DNA of 64,000 bases, taken from Echinarachnius parma (taxonomy: Eukaryota; Echinodermata; Echinoidea; Clypeasteroida; Echinarachniidae). Below are positions 22,027 to 33,600 of the stretch, one piece after another; positions within the stretch are counted from its first letter, which is position 1, and every line of letters begins with the position of its first letter. Below the pieces are notes generated by a model that saw only the letters and a program-made list of their open reading frames with translations, was not told the DNA's origin and did no database searches. Both the position numbers and the translations under genes were made by a program. The DNA is taken from the NCBI GenBank assembly GCA_037951105.1, contig JBAMJV010002105.1, positions 62,001 through 126,000 of the forward strand. The letters are read 5' to 3'.

Positions 22027-22833
22027 ATGCCTCCGCCATTACGCAATTTATTTATGTCAAGCCCAAATCAACATGTACACAGAATTAATTCTGTCAACTC
22101 AATTTTGATGGTACTCTGTCTTTTAGATCTTGACGTATCACAATTATGAGCTATAAGTGACCTTGACCTTTGCCCTCATGACCCCAAAATCTAATGACTA
22201 CAATTGTTCCCTATTATACATTCAGGTATCAAGTTGGATTGAAATCTGATATTCAGTTCTTGAGATTTCCAATCTCAAGCTACTTTTACATATAATGAGC
22301 CCTGTGACCTTTGACCTTTGACCTCATGACCCCCAAAATCTAATCAGTTCATTGGCTCTCCAAGGAACATACATGTACCAAGTTTGGTCAGAATCTGTCA
22401 ATCCCTTCTTGAGATAACGCGATCACGAGATATTTTTGCATATATAATGAGCTCTGTGACCTTTGACCTTTGACCTCATGACCCCAAAATCTAATCAGAT
22501 CATTGGCCCCCCAAGATACATACATGTACCAAGTTTGGTCAGAATCAGTCAATCCGTTCTTGAGATAACGCGATCACGAGCTATTTTTGCATATATAATG
22601 AGCTCTGTGACCTTTGACCTTTGACCTCATGACCCCAAAATCTAATCAGATCATTGGCCCCCCAAGATACATACATGACCCAAGTTTGGTGAAAATCCGT
22701 TAATCGGTTCTTGAGATAACGCGATCACGAGAACGGGACGTACGTACGTACGTACGGACGTACGGACGTACGTACGGACGGACGGACAACCCGAAAACAT
22801 AATGCCTCCGGCTACTTCGTTGCGGAGGCATAA
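22027..22833 (+). mobile_element. ATGCCTCCGC-ended element with 150-bp DR1-motif array
   Basis: The ends are ATGCCTCCGCC at 22027 and TGCGGAGGCATAA at 22821-22833. The latter forms a hairpin with ATGCCTCCGG at 22802. The interior holds three to four tandem units of 151-152 bp, each with TGACCTTTGACCTTTGACC (22305, 22457, 22608). Each unit continues CATGACCCCAAAATCTAATC, CAAGTTTGGTCAGAATC, TTCTTGAGATAACGCGATCA. The 3' part is an (ACGT/ACGG)n microsatellite. It probably belongs to a widespread invertebrate non-autonomous repeat type; I do not assign a superfamily. Confidence 0.8.
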
Positions 22834-23436
22834 CAAGTGAATTATGCATCAACTCCTGTCTGATTTCCTTCCTACCAGGGTTGAAATGCAGACCCCTTGG
22901 TCATGTGATGATGCTGACGTGATTTGGTTTGCAGATGCATTAATTTATCATGGGGTGCATTTTAATAGACCCATCTAGCCTAGAATAGGAGTTTTGTTAC
23001 ATGTTCAAAGCTAATCTGGCATCTTGACATTGAAGCAATTTGTTTTACTATGTATTCTCCATGGACATCAGCCCATGTATTTTCAGGACCAGCTCTGAAG
23101 GTGCTACTACAGTAGTTAATCCATTCAGGACTGGTTCCCAAAATACTCTTCTCGGGTTGTGGTCGATGGAATATGTATGTCATAGCCAAATTAAGTAATC
23201 TTGAACAGGATAAGCCCTTATGGTCCTGATAATACTCAGACTGGAGTCTATGGAGAATGTATGTTATAGTCAAATTAAATCGTATTGCATGAGTTAATGG
23301 TCAAGCGCCATCGTAAACATCAACTATCAAGGACAAAATCAATGGCTTTCAAATATCAAGGGCTATATATATCTATTCTCGCTGGCTGGACCATTCCCTG
23401 GTACAAATGTCACCTCACTAATTGCATTAACACAAG
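22834..23436. repeat. R3 repeat copies in spacer
   Basis: R3 text is recognisable near 23095-23180 (CCATTCAGGACTGGTTCCCA) and 23230-23275 (GGAGTCTATGGAGAATGTAT), both followed by a GTCAAATTAA-like block. R3 also occurs at 30.6, 30.84 and 54.03 kb. Confidence 0.6.
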
Positions 23437-23800
23437 TGGGATCAAATGCTATCACTGAGGATCACATGACATATAAACATCTCATTGAATTGCAAATTAG
23501 TATACACATTGCTGGAAATTAGCACAGGCCCGCAAACCCGCTGGACCGGGGCCACTAAAAAAAAGTGGGATGTATTGCTATCATAGAGGATCACATGACA
23601 TATAAACATCTCATTGGATTGCAGATGTATCTTATCTTATAGTACACTTTGCTGAAAATTAGCACAGACCCACAGACCCGCTGGCCCGGGGCCACTTAAT
23701 CAAAGTGGGATGTATTGCTATCATAGAGGATCACATGACATATAAACAACTCATTGAATTGCAAATGTATCTTGTACACAGTGCTCAAAATGAGCAAAGA
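23437..23800 (+). repeat. Tandem array, three units of about 135 bp
   Basis: Each unit has GGATCACATGACATATAAAC, CTCATTGAATTGCAAAT and (first two) CCGCTGGACCGGGGCCACT. The third unit decays before the CCGGGG block. Confidence 0.85.
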
Positions 23801-23987
23801 CCCTTTCTAGCATTGTTGTACATGTGAATACTGTATAGAGTACTGAAGTATTGATGTCTCATTATTAAAAAAATTTGTTTTACATATTAATGGTTCCACA
23901 AAATTTGTCCTTTGATTCTGGCTTTTGGGAATGGATTGATGCTGGATAATTGTCTTTTTATTTAGCAACTGCTAGGTCAGACATTTC

Positions 23988-24060
23988 TGGCTTGCCTGAC
24001 ATTGTTTACAACCATTGCTGGTGACAATGAATAGCTGTGATGTTGCACTTCTGTACTCAA
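23988..24060 (+). repeat. Repeat shared with 61955-62024
   Basis: GGCTTGCCTGACATTGTTTA to CAATGAATAGCTGTGA recurs at 61955-62015, where it is interrupted by MITE J. Here the sequence continues uninterrupted (CTGTACTCAATACAG), giving an approximate empty site. Confidence 0.75.
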
Positions 24061-24079
24061 TACAGACAGACAGATTGCA

Positions 24080-24480
24080 TTCTGCACCAGCTAGACAAAT
24101 ACAGGGGGCCTTAGGAAGGGGGGTGTAGCCCCACACATTTGCCAAGACCCCCCCCCCTCCCTCCATCCACAATCGATTAAAATATTCAGATATTTCAATA
24201 CATTGTTCACTCCCCACCTCCCCCCCACCTTGAACCCCCCCCCCCCCCCCCCCTTGTTATTCATTTCAAATACATTCCACTTAAGGTTGTCATGTCTATG
24301 TACAGTAAATATCATCAATCTTATCAAGGGAGATCTTTCAAATATTAATAAATATTTCAAATGAATATGAAATATTTCAAATTCATTCCACTTATAAAGG
24401 GTGTCATATCCATGTATAGTAAATATCATCAATCTTGGCAAGGAAGTTCTTTCAAATATTTATAAATATTTTGAATGAAC
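24080..24480 (+). repeat. Poly(C)-rich segment and two-unit tandem repeat
   Basis: C-runs at about 24148-24156 and 24235-24253 are followed by two units of about 140 bp (24268-24375 and 24390-24480). The units share ATTCCACTTA, a CATGTACAGTAAATATCATC block and TTTCAAATATTnATAAATAT. Minus-strand Gly-rich frames are products of the C-tracts. Confidence 0.75.
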
Positions 24481-24662
24481 TGTTCGTTTCACTTGCGTGA
24501 ATAGAATGTAAATGGTCAGGAAAGCCATCACATGAATTAATTCCATGAAACATATTATGTATTCTATACTGAGCACTACCTTCCGCCTTCTTAAAACTTC
24601 ATACATTTTGTTTTCAAATCATGCTGCAAAGTTTGACACAAATAAACACTAAAGTTCCACTA

Positions 24663-24985
24663 TCCATGCACCAGCGAAAAAAAATACACAGGGGTGGCGG
24701 GCGAATTTGCCCCCGAAATGCCCAAAAGAGCCCCCGAAACAATAAAAGTAGCCCCCGAAAAAAATATATATATTCTTTTTTGTTTGGGGGGGGGGGGGGG
24801 GATTTTGAAGATGATTTTTTTGATTTTCTGTTTGAATCATGATCAAATCAGATGATCACTTACAGCATTAGAGCTTAATAGTAGACCCTGAAATTCGAAA
24901 AAGAGCCCGGAAATTTGTAGCCCCCAAGATGATAAAAGTAGCCCCCGAAATAAAAAAATATTAATTTTTTCGCTGCCATGCACAG
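24663..24985 (+). mobile_element. Repeat U, copy 2, with inverted ends
   Basis: CCATGCACCAGCGAAAAAA on the left and TTTTTTCGCTGCCATGCAC on the right are imperfect inverted ends. The interior repeats GTAGCCCCCGAAA three times and contains GGCGAATTTGCCCCCGAAAT and a poly(G) tract at about 24785-24800. Other copies are at 6470-6640 and 26118-26210. Confidence 0.7.
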
Positions 24986-25370
24986 TATATCACATGTCTT
25001 ATCAAGGACATTCCTGTCAAAAGCCATGAGACATGCATTTTAATGGAATTGAAAAATAAAATTTGGCACCTATTTTGCAAGCTAATAGAATGTACAATAT
25101 CCATGTACAGCATATCATATTTCATCTTCAGGCTATTCACACTTTTCTAATGGTTGAAATGCATGTTTCAACAACATCCTTTGATAAAAATATACATATT
25201 CAGTCAGGCAATTCATTCCATTGAATAGATATCCTTTGCTTCCTTGCAATTTTTTAATTTTATTTTTTGCTCAGTAATTCCCACAACAATGCATGATACA
25301 TTCTACACAGCTTTATTAGCAAATCATCAATTACAAATACAAATCTTTACAAGTATAGTTTTCAAGTTTC
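24986..25370. other. Unassigned AT-rich spacer
   Basis: ACAGTATATCACATGTCTTATCAAG echoes the 24.3-kb tandem unit, so element U probably interrupted that array. Nothing else was recognised. Confidence 0.4.
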
Positions 25371-25756
25371 TTAAAGGGACTTAGTAACATTGTCCAAATC
25401 CTCAAAATAAATGTTTCATTCTAGCGGTTCCCTCATACCTTGTTGTATTTGTATTAACAATAAAATCATGGGACAGGTTTCGGTTTTTCAAATTTCCCTT
25501 TCGTTACAAAGATATGTACGATCAAAGTATTCAGATAAGAAAAACTCTGGGCGAGTTTTTCTTCTGTGTACATAGTGAGTGCAGTGAGTTATTGAATATC
25601 ATTTTGCATTTTCGCTCATTACTTGGCCATGCAATGTCCATTTGACTTGAAATTTTCACACAATACCCTGTGGACATATGAGATAACAATAATATACATT
25701 GCATCAACCATTAATCACTTTTTGCACATGTCAACAAAGTTACTAGATCCCTTTAA
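25371..25756 (+). mobile_element. MITE family A, copy 6 (full length)
   Basis: A 386-bp copy with intact TTAA on both sides, starting TTAAAGGGACTTAGTAACAT and ending GTTACTAGATCCCTTTAA. It is very close to copy 4, so these two may be the youngest copies. Confidence 0.92.
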
Positions 25757-26117
25757 TTGATACATAAACTTTAAGAACTGAATTCAATCATTGATCACAT
25801 ACCTCAGAATGGTTCAGTGGGGTCTAGCTGCTGTACAATCAAAAGTCCTCACTTTTCCAAGCAGTATCCACGAAGCCGAATTACACTTTCACTTTTGGGA
25901 CGATATAAATCCAGAGTATGGCTCCGAGAAGGTTTCCAGTACTAGTGTTGTTGAGATGGGCATATTACATCCATTCAAGCCTGCGAAACAGAGGAAAATA
26001 AAAAATTTAGTTCCTTTCAACTGCAAAATATGTTGACTCAGGGAAAGCATACATTTTTTAAATAAGAGGGCTAATATTTCAATCTGATGGATATCTCAAA
26101 ATATTTTAGATGGTAAT

Positions 26118-26210
26118 TTTAGGGGCTACCTACTGATTTCAGGCGGCTGTTTTGAAAATCAGGGGGCAAAATCGCCCCCAGCCCCCATGTATTTCCTACC
26201 CTGTGTTGTT
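26118..26210 (-). repeat. Repeat U fragment (copy 3)
   Basis: GGGGCTACCTACTGATTTCA, GGGGGCAAAATCGCCCCCAG and CCCATGTATTTCCTACCCTG match the coding-like GCCCCC blocks of element U. Diverged and short. Confidence 0.6.
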
Positions 26211-27485
26211 GATTCATGTTGGGAGTCAGGCATCTGAGTTGCAGGTAAAGTTGTTGAGAGTCAGACCATGTTTAGACTGTTATAAACACCACTGCAATCA
26301 ATAGAAAGTTCATGAGGAACATATCCAAGGAGAAAACAAGTTGCAATTATTCATCTAGGTTCATTTCAACTGCAAAATATGTGTCATCTTAGTTACCACT
26401 TATGTTGGGGAGAGTAGTGCTCGTTTAGGGAACTTATGTTCATAAATTTATTTACTTATTTATTTACTCAAATATATTTATTGAAGATTACATGATCAGT
26501 AATGGTGTTGTTTTTCACCAAGGTCCTGATACAACAACATCATAAAATATAGATACAATACAATATTACGTTGGTGATATACTAGACATTATAAATATAT
26601 ATTATACAAATATGTTCAAATAAATATAAGACCAGCAGATTCAAGATTTACTATTTAAGGATTTTGGACAAAGTTATATTTACAATTGTTTCAATTTATT
26701 TCAAATATAGACCAATGCCATGAGTGGTAAACCTGGTGATGCAGATATTACATCGATATAAGCATGCGAATAGAGGGGGAAAAGTTGCAAATATCCATCT
26801 AGGCTTTTCCATCTACAAAATATCATTTTGTTGCCTCATATACATTGCAAAAACGACGAACTGAGAAAAAAGTCAGATTTTTATCCCTGAAATGATCCTT
26901 CACTGCCAAATATGTATCAACGAAACTGCGAGTAAAATTCAAGATTGGATCCTCATATGATCCCTAACTTCACTGCTTCACACACAACGCAATGAAAGAA
27001 AACTGAAAGTGATTTAAGATATCCACTGCACAGCAATGAAATATCTTCCGTTGAGAAAGAGAAGGGCGCTATCAAAGTGCGACACTTTTAATAATTCAGA
27101 GATAAACGTGTTATAATCATGGGGAGCTTTGCAGAAACCCAATTTAGCTCTCAATTATCTTTTTACAAATACTCTCAAAATTGGAAATCATTGTTATCTG
27201 TGAATTTGGCATCTCTAAGAGAACGCTCCAACCTACAAGATGGAATGCATAAATATAATTCAGTCGCACATTGACTTAATGCCCTTCTCGCTCTCACCCG
27301 GCAGTGGTGAAGAACCGAGAATAAAGTGTGAGTAAATCCTCTGATGATCCTTTCCTTCATCTAATATTTATTGCGATGACACGATCTACTGTGAGTATAG
27401 GAAAGTTGTAGCCCCACTGATCCTCTTCCATGCAGTGCCTGATATTGCACATTGGGAGTCAACGCCCTGACAAGATGAGACAAAA
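26211..27485. other. Unassigned spacer
   Basis: About 1.3 kb of AT-rich sequence with two or three similar CTGCAAAATATG and AAATATnCATCTAGG segments, perhaps a decayed array. No gene recognised; the frames at 25791-26036 and 27175-27360 have no domain. Confidence 0.35.
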
Positions 27486-27745
27486 GCCCTCGTCACATAT
27501 CACTAGATAGTGTAAACGGACTCCCGACAGAGAGCAAAATTTCCAATCTGTTCCGTCTCTGATCGCATACGTTTCTTGTTTGGTGAATGTGTTCCTTGTC
27601 AGCGGTTATCCGTTGTTTTATCCAGTGGAAAGTTGTGTGCATGCAGCAATGGATACAATTTTCACCACCGGATAATTTGATTTTGCAAAATTTCTATCCG
27701 CATCGTCGGGCATCAGTTTACGCTATCCGGTAATGAGTGACAATA
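27486..27745. mobile_element. MITE I, copy 1
   Basis: Left CGTCACATATCACTAGATAG with GTGTAAACGGACTCCCGACA. Right CGGGCATCAGTTTACGCTAT with CCGGTAATGAGTGACA. The interior keeps CCGGATAATTTGATTTTGCA and GTTCCTTGTCAGCG of the family. Other copies: 52937-53105, 59255-59502 and 59503-59660. Confidence 0.82.
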
Positions 27746-28104
27746 CCCTTCTGAACAAATATGTAAGTCCGAGAGAGATCGAGATAGTAAGAAAGGGTTG
27801 TATGTTCTAGGGCACACCAATGAAAGAAATGTGACATGAGAGACTTAGAATAAATTTATTAATATGGTAGTTTTCCTCACTTCTCTTTTCTTCTATGCTT
27901 TCCAGCAGATTCCAGCAAATATACTTAATGATGTAGAACATAGGGGTACCGAGGAGAGAGGGGGGGGGGGGTGTTTGTCATGTTAAACACCCCCCATTAG
28001 CGTAAAAATTACTGTTTTATGTATTCAAACACACCCCAACTACCTCACTTAATGAAGCTGAAACACCCCGCTTGAAAAAATTGTGGGTACAACTATGATG
28101 TAGA
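27746..28104. other. Spacer with poly(G)
   Basis: Contains a G-run at about 27959-27971. No repeat or gene assigned. Confidence 0.35.
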
Positions 28105-28308
28105 TACTGTCAGACCTGTCTATAAAGACCACCCATGGGAGACAGAATAGGTGGTCTTAATCAGAAGGTGGTCTCTACATACAGGTTTATTTACATTTAA
28201 ACTGCATTCAAAAGAGTCAAGATTTATAGCAGTCTCCAAAAAAAAATCTGTATAGACAGGCTAATTTACATGATAACTGCATTCAAGGAAGTCAAGATTA
28301 GTGGTCTC

Positions 28309-28339
<31 letters not shown>

Positions 28340-28383
28340 GTGGTCTTTATAGACAGGTGGTCACTTTAACAGGTTTGACTGTA
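28105..28383. mobile_element. MITE V, copy 1, TA target
   Basis: TA then CTGTCAGACCTGTCTATAAA on the left, and CTTTAACAGGTTTGACTG then TA on the right. The interior repeats GTGGTCT and CTGCATTCAAnnnAGTCAAG segments and has a C-run (about 28308-28329) followed by an A-run. Relatives are at 45770-45912, 55672-55790 and 61653-61760. Confidence 0.78.
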
Positions 28384-28454
28384 CATCTATCTGTATCTAT
28401 GCACCTACACTTTCTGGAGAAAAACAGATGAAGTTATGAAACATCAGGAAAGGG

Positions 28455-28511
28455 GCTTGAGGGCTAGATCTACAAAGTCTCTGGGGATTTCAGAACCTCG
28501 TAAGGAACAGA
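28455..28511 (+). repeat. R2 repeat fragment
   Basis: ATCTACAAAGTCTCTGGGGA to GGAACAGA, the right half of an R2 unit. It ends exactly where MITE B copy 1 begins at TTAA. Confidence 0.75.
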
Positions 28512-29034
28512 TTAAAGGGGTTGTTCAGTGTTGGTATAGAGGGCGCTGCAGGAAATAATTTTTTTGTGAGGTAATGAAAAACTAAATGTAGAATTTGATA
28601 GAGCATACAATTTTAATGGCAGAATAAACTTTATTTGATCAAAATCGGTTCAGAAACGGCTGAAATATCAATTTATATATCCGATCGGATTAAATCTGGG
28701 GCCCAGATTTATTCGATGATTTTTTTTTTTTATTAAAAAATGCCTACACTTTTTCAAAAATGTTCAAAAGAGGTTTTTAAATAGTTGTTAATGATTTCTC
28801 TATATATTCATTATTTCAACAAAACATTACATGGTTAATTTTTTATGAAAAATGGTTGAAACCAATGCTTTTTTAGAAAGCGCCCTCTTTTAATGGCTCT
28901 TTTTGATTAATTAGTCATTTGTAATTTCCTATACATTTCGAGCATGGTGGAGTTATAACTATTAGTTTGTAATGTTATTGTGCAGGTTTTGGTTACTAAA
29001 GCTCAGCCTTACCAAAACTGTCCTACCCCTTTAA
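28512..29034 (+). mobile_element. MITE family B, copy 1
   Basis: A 523-bp element with TTAA both sides. Ends TTAAAGGGGTTGTTCAG and CTGTCCTACCCCTTTAA. Landmarks shared with copies 2 and 3 are AGGGCGCT, AAAATCGGTTCAGAAACGGC, GGGGCCC, AACAAAACATTACATG, AGCGCCCTCTT and GCAGGTTTTGGTTACTAAA. The ends differ from copies 2 and 3 in several bases. Confidence 0.9.
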
Positions 29035-29189
29035 CATGCAGAAAATAACATTAATAACAACTTTACACTGTAAATGGTTTTAAATGCTATAAATACACTT
29101 CCTGGCATCTGCTAGATGACGCGGTAATCAGACGTAAAAGAAAAAAAGTTTCCAAGCGAGTGTAAAGAGATGACACTTACCTCCGAGGC

Positions 29190-30240
29190 AAGTCAATACA
29201 AAAGTGCAATGGAGAGAGTTCGAACAGAAATTAACGGCACAACATTCTACTCCTCTAAGCGATTTTGCAATACTACTTTGTTGCTATCCTCATCCACAAA
29301 TGTAGCAAGTTTGATGGAGCAAGTTCGGACGGAATTTATCAGCATGGCACACTTTCTACTCCTCTCCTCTATTTTTCAGTACTTTAAATGTATTTCTTTA
29401 TACTTTGTAGTAGGCACAAACGTAGCAAGTTTGATGGAAAATGTTTGGAGAGAAATTACTGGCACGGCACAGCTTTCTACTCCCTTCCGCTATTTTGCAA
29501 TACTATTTTGTTTTTATCATCGACAACATGATTTGTAGCACACAAGCTCAAATGTAGCAAGTTTGATGGAAAGTGTTTGTAGAGAAATTACCGTGCAAGC
29601 ACGACTTTCTCCCTCCCCCATCCTCTGCTGGTCTATAGATACACTTTGATCAATGCACACATAATCCTCATAACAAGTTTGATGGAGCGAATTTCAAACA
29701 CAAATTACTGCCACAGCACTTTCTCCTCTTCGATCTCTAGATCTACATGTATATGATTTCAAAACACTATTTCCTCTCTTCTAGTCTACTATATAGAGAC
29801 AATCATGATAGCAAGTATGCTCAAGGTGTTTGGAGAGAAATCACCTGCATGGCACAGCTTTCTACTGCTCTCAGCTGATTTGCAATGCAACTTCATCGCT
29901 ATTCATATCCTCGTCTACATACTTTGTGGCATTCAGGCACAAACGTGGCAAGTTTGATGTAGATAGTTCAGACAGAAATTACTGGCATGGCACAACTTTT
30001 TTGTCCCTTCCTCTATTTGCGATAGTACTTTGTTGCACACATGCTCAGACGTAGCAAGTTTGATGAAGATAGTTCAGAAAAAAATTACTGGCACGCGTTC
30101 AAGCGCAAGCACAACTTTCTACTTCTCTCATCCGCTTCCAGTCAATACACTTTGATCAATGTACACATAATCGTCATAGCAAGTTTGATGGAGCCAATTC
30201 GGACAGAAAATTACCAATAAAGCACTTAAATATCTGCCCC
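29190..30240 (+). repeat. Decayed tandem array, about 110-140-bp units
   Basis: Eight to nine units, each with GTAGCAAGTTTGATGGA, a GTTCGGACnGAAATTACnGGCA block, and CAGCTTTCTACTCCTCTC. Plus-strand frames of 74-122 codons pass through several units but are interrupted and diverge without codon-like constraint, so I read this as a satellite-like array. Confidence 0.8.
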
Positions 30241-30337
30241 TCTTCTAGAGATTGTAGCCCAAATAACCGTAGCAACATTCGATGGTCGACACACATTTCC
30301 TGGGGTAGGGTAGATAGATGAGAAGATAACACTCACG

Positions 30338-30540
30338 GTGATGAGGCAACTAGAGATAGTCATGACATGCCTGCAACGAGCCAAGCCAGGTCTAATTTGT
30401 CGGAGCGTGCTCATGGCGGAGAGTTTCACGTTCCACGGGGACGGGGACTACGATGAGACTGGAATTTCTGGCCAGACAAACGGACGGGGTTCGTTTATAG
30501 CCTGTCTGAGGGTTGGGGCTATCTCTTCATGCAAGATACT
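30338..30540 (+). other. Possible exon-like, GC-richer segment (weak)
   Basis: This stretch is richer in G+C than its flanks and carries an open plus-strand frame (30338-30715). An ATGGCGGAG start context lies near 30414, followed by residues MAESFTFHGDGDYDETG. No domain is recognised. The tail of the frame runs into R3 repeat text, so only the first part could be genuine. The minus strand is also open (30226-30429). Calling a gene here would be speculation. Confidence 0.2.
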
Positions 30541-30599
30541 CAACACATATATAGGATACATGTATGATGAAGTGTCAAGTTGTTTTTATACAGAACATG

Positions 30600-31700
30600 A
30601 CATAAACCCATTCAGGACTGGTCCCCAAAATACATGGGCTTGGGTCTACGGAGAATGCATGTTATATAGCAAAATCAGTCTGTCCTCTGAATTGGTTAAT
30701 ACATGGGGGCAATAATAAAGCATGTTTGGGGTAAGGGGTGAGTTATGCACATTGTAAGTTGAGTATCAGATCAGATACATACACATGGTGAATGTTATCC
30801 TTATTTTATAAACTACACGGTCCATTTGATTTTTCACTCATTCAGGACTGGTCTTAGAAATATAGGGACTGGGGTCTATGGAGAATATGTAATACACTAT
30901 GATCAAATCAAATAATTTTGAATGGGATAAACTTGTTAATATTGCTGCTATTGGCCTGAACCGGACTGAAAATGGATGATTTTATGTTTTAAAGTCAGTT
31001 TGAATGTCTCAATGACTGCAGAAAGATATATATGAAAGGATCAAATCAAACTAATATATTTTGACATGAACAAAAAAATAGAAACTATCATTTACTAATG
31101 CAATGCCATGCACATCTAAACATTCATAAGAATGTAAAAAAACATATACAAATATGCTTCATTGCTATATATCCTAGCTAACTATTAGGAAAGCAAAACA
31201 TAAAACAACAACAACAAGGCACAAGATAAACATATTAAAGCATCAGTTGATTCCAGTCTATCATGACAGGATTAGTCAGAAATGTAGACATCCACTTTAT
31301 ATTATCGGGTAGTTTGCAGACAAATTAGCTGTGATTTTACAGACGTACAGCATTAGTTCATAACTCCTCCTATTTATCTCTAAATTTATTCCTGAATTAT
31401 TTTCTCTGCAAGATAGTCATCTCGAGTTGGAACTCGCGCTTGGTTGATTTGAGTGGAAATCAACTCACTAATATGTAATGACATCTGTTAAGCTGTTGCC
31501 TGCTAGATTGGGTAATTCCCCATAGAGTTAATACATGACCAGCCATTTTCCTGTGGCCGATGGGTTAAATTTCAATCAGGTATAGGGATGACACTCAATT
31601 TGTAAATATTACCTTTGCTGTACAGCAATTTAATCAAAATAGACAATCCTGCTGGTTCAGAAGTTCAGAGATGCATTTTATCTTCGAGCCACAGTGATAA
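30600..31700. repeat. R3 repeat copies in unassigned spacer
   Basis: R3 units start near 30607 (CATTCAGGACTGGTCCCCAA, then GGGTCTACGGAGAATGCATG) and 30838 (TTCAGGACTGGTCTTAGAAA, then GGTCTATGGAGAATATGTA). The remaining sequence to 31700 is AT-rich with nothing recognised. Confidence 0.55.
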
Positions 31701-31756
31701 TTAAAGGGATCTAGTAACTTTGTCTGAATCCACCAAACTATGTTTAAAATCTATTT
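31701..31756 (+). mobile_element. MITE family A fragment (copy 7)
   Basis: It starts TTAAAGGGATCTAGTAACTT and continues TGTCTGAATCCACCAAACT, then is lost. The R2 array begins about 15 bp later, so the rest of this copy was replaced or deleted. Confidence 0.75.
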
Positions 31757-31770
31757 TTGTCTTACTATTA

Positions 31771-32316
31771 TTAACCCATTGCCTACAGGAACCTGGGGGG
31801 TCCTGTATTAACTCTATGGGCAGTGCAGTATCTAGTAGGGAACAGGTTAACCCATTGCCTACAGGAACTCAGTTGGTCCTGTATTAACTCTATGGGGGTG
31901 GCACACTCTAGCAGGGAACAGGTTAACCCATTGCCTACAGGAACCTGGGGGGGGGGGGGGGGTCCTGTATTAACTCTATGGGGATTGCAACATCTAGTAG
32001 GGAACAGGTTAACCCATTGCCTACAGGAACCTGGTGGGTCCTGTGTTAACTCTATGGGGATTGCAACATCTAGTAGGGAACAGGTTAACCCATTGCCTAC
32101 AGGAACCTGGTGGGTCCTGTATTAACTCTGTGGGGATTGCAACATCTAGTAGGGAACAGGTTAATCCATTGCCTGTGGGGACCTGGTGGGTCCTGTATTA
32201 ACTCTATGTGGATTGCAGAATCTAGTAGGGGACAAGTTAACCCATTGCCTACAGGAACCTGGTGGGTCCTGTATTAACTCTATGGGCAATGCAACATCTA
32301 GTAGGGAACAGGTTAA
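31771..32316 (+). repeat. R2 76-bp tandem array, left part (seven units)
   Basis: Unit starts (TTAACCCATTGCCTACAGGA) fall at 31771, 31847, 31923, 32009, 32085, 32161 and 32237, with the next at 32313. Every step is 76 bp except one of 86, where the CCTGG..GTCCTG junction expanded to a G-run. Each unit holds two TTAA sites, at offsets 0 and 37. The array resumes at 34170 after an inserted transposon. Frames across it (60-100 codons) are repeat by-products. Confidence 0.97.
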
Positions 32317-33082
32317 TACCCTAGTCACACCGCAAGACCGAACCCAGACCGACACCAAACCGAACTAAATTACAAATTTCGCTTTATCGGGCTCCGACAA
32401 GAGACCGAACTGGGGCTAGCAGTCACACCAACATCATTCGGTCTTCTATTCATCGCGTGAATTCGGTTTGCATTCGGCCGAATCAAGACCGATACGACCC
32501 CGATAATATTTGAATGGACCCCGACATGAAACCGACAATTCCGAACTCACATGGAACGCAGCCCGAATTCATTCCACTAGTATAAATACGACACTTGAGT
32601 TTACTCTACATCTGAACGATAATCATTTCTGATATCAGTTTCATGTTCTATTTCCCAACTCAACATTACAAAAATGATTGTTTGCGAATTTTTGTCTGAT
32701 TTCTGATTCATTATAATTCTTTGACAAAGCACAAGATGAAGTAATCCTGAACTTAAACATGTTAAATGAAACAACATTATGACTTGTACTTGGAGGGAGC
32801 TGGCTATATTATGTTGCTTCTTTTGAAAGTGAAATTATGGAATATTTCACTGAATATTATAATCCCATTCTAATCACAATATATATGTCTGGTCCGTTTA
32901 ATTATGTGTTTGAATCAATTATTTTAAAAAGCTGTATCACTTTGGTGATCCCTCGCATATATATCACCAAGTTGATTTCTATCCTTTGGGCTTATGTCAG
33001 GTTTATAATAGCTTCTGACCACTCGAGCAATGAAAATTAAGGGGTTTCAGGGACGAGCGCCATACTAGGGTTTTCTTGGGTT

Positions 33083-33155
33083 TTTTCTATAGCTCAGATG
33101 GTAAGAGCACCGGACTAGCAATCCGGAGGTCTCGGGTTCAAATCCCATTTTCTTT
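33083..33155 (+). pseudogene. tRNA-Ala(AGC)-like pseudogene
   Basis: An intact A-box (TAGCTCAGATGG at 33090) and B-box (GGTTCAAATCC at 33135-33145) flank a good anticodon stem, CCGGA/TCCGG, with loop CTAGCAA (anticodon AGC). The acceptor strands TTTTCTA and TTTCTTT do not pair and the T-stem is mismatched, so it is not a functional tRNA. It could be a decayed tRNA gene or the head of a tRNA-derived SINE captured inside the Harbinger-like element; no SINE tail was recognised. Confidence 0.75.
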
Positions 33156-33309
33156 GCTCCTTTTCAATCACATTATCTGGTCAGTTTCTTTATATGTTTA
33201 AATTGAATATTGTAATGATATTAATAAAAAAAGGTCATTAAACAGCAGTAATTTTTATCTTTAGTGATTGTATATGTTTTTAGTTGTGTCTACTTAACTT
33301 CTAGACTCA

Positions 33310-33600
33310 TACATTACTTAAAATGGTTCTATTAGCAGTGTCCACAAACTTTCGAGTGCTTTTTTCACATACCTCGTTGTATTCATATCACCAATTTAAG
33401 AACAGGTTTTGGGGCACGTTGTTTTGATGTATGCTTAAAGTATTTCCATTTCGAAAATCTCTATTGGAGAATTCCAACTGTGAATGACGTTGGTGTAATG
33501 AGTAGGGGAGTTGCAATTCGCCCATAACTCGGTCACATGACATCTCATTACCTCGGAATGATCAGTGGACGTTCATTCTTCAAAGTAATCGTGAACACAC
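33310..33600 (+). mobile_element. Diverged MITE family A remnant inside the Harbinger-like element
   Basis: CACATACCTCGTTGTATTCA, CATAACTCGGTCACATGAC and CTCATTACCTCGGAATG follow family A order but with heavy divergence and without clean ends. The element received this copy early. Confidence 0.5.

Noticed and set aside
29170..30054. Multi-exon gene from the 122- and 74-codon frames
   Set aside because: The frames run through units of a decayed tandem array with indels that break frame between units.
33083..33155. Functional tRNA-Ala gene
   Set aside because: The A-box, B-box and anticodon arm are good but the acceptor strands do not pair and the T-stem is broken.
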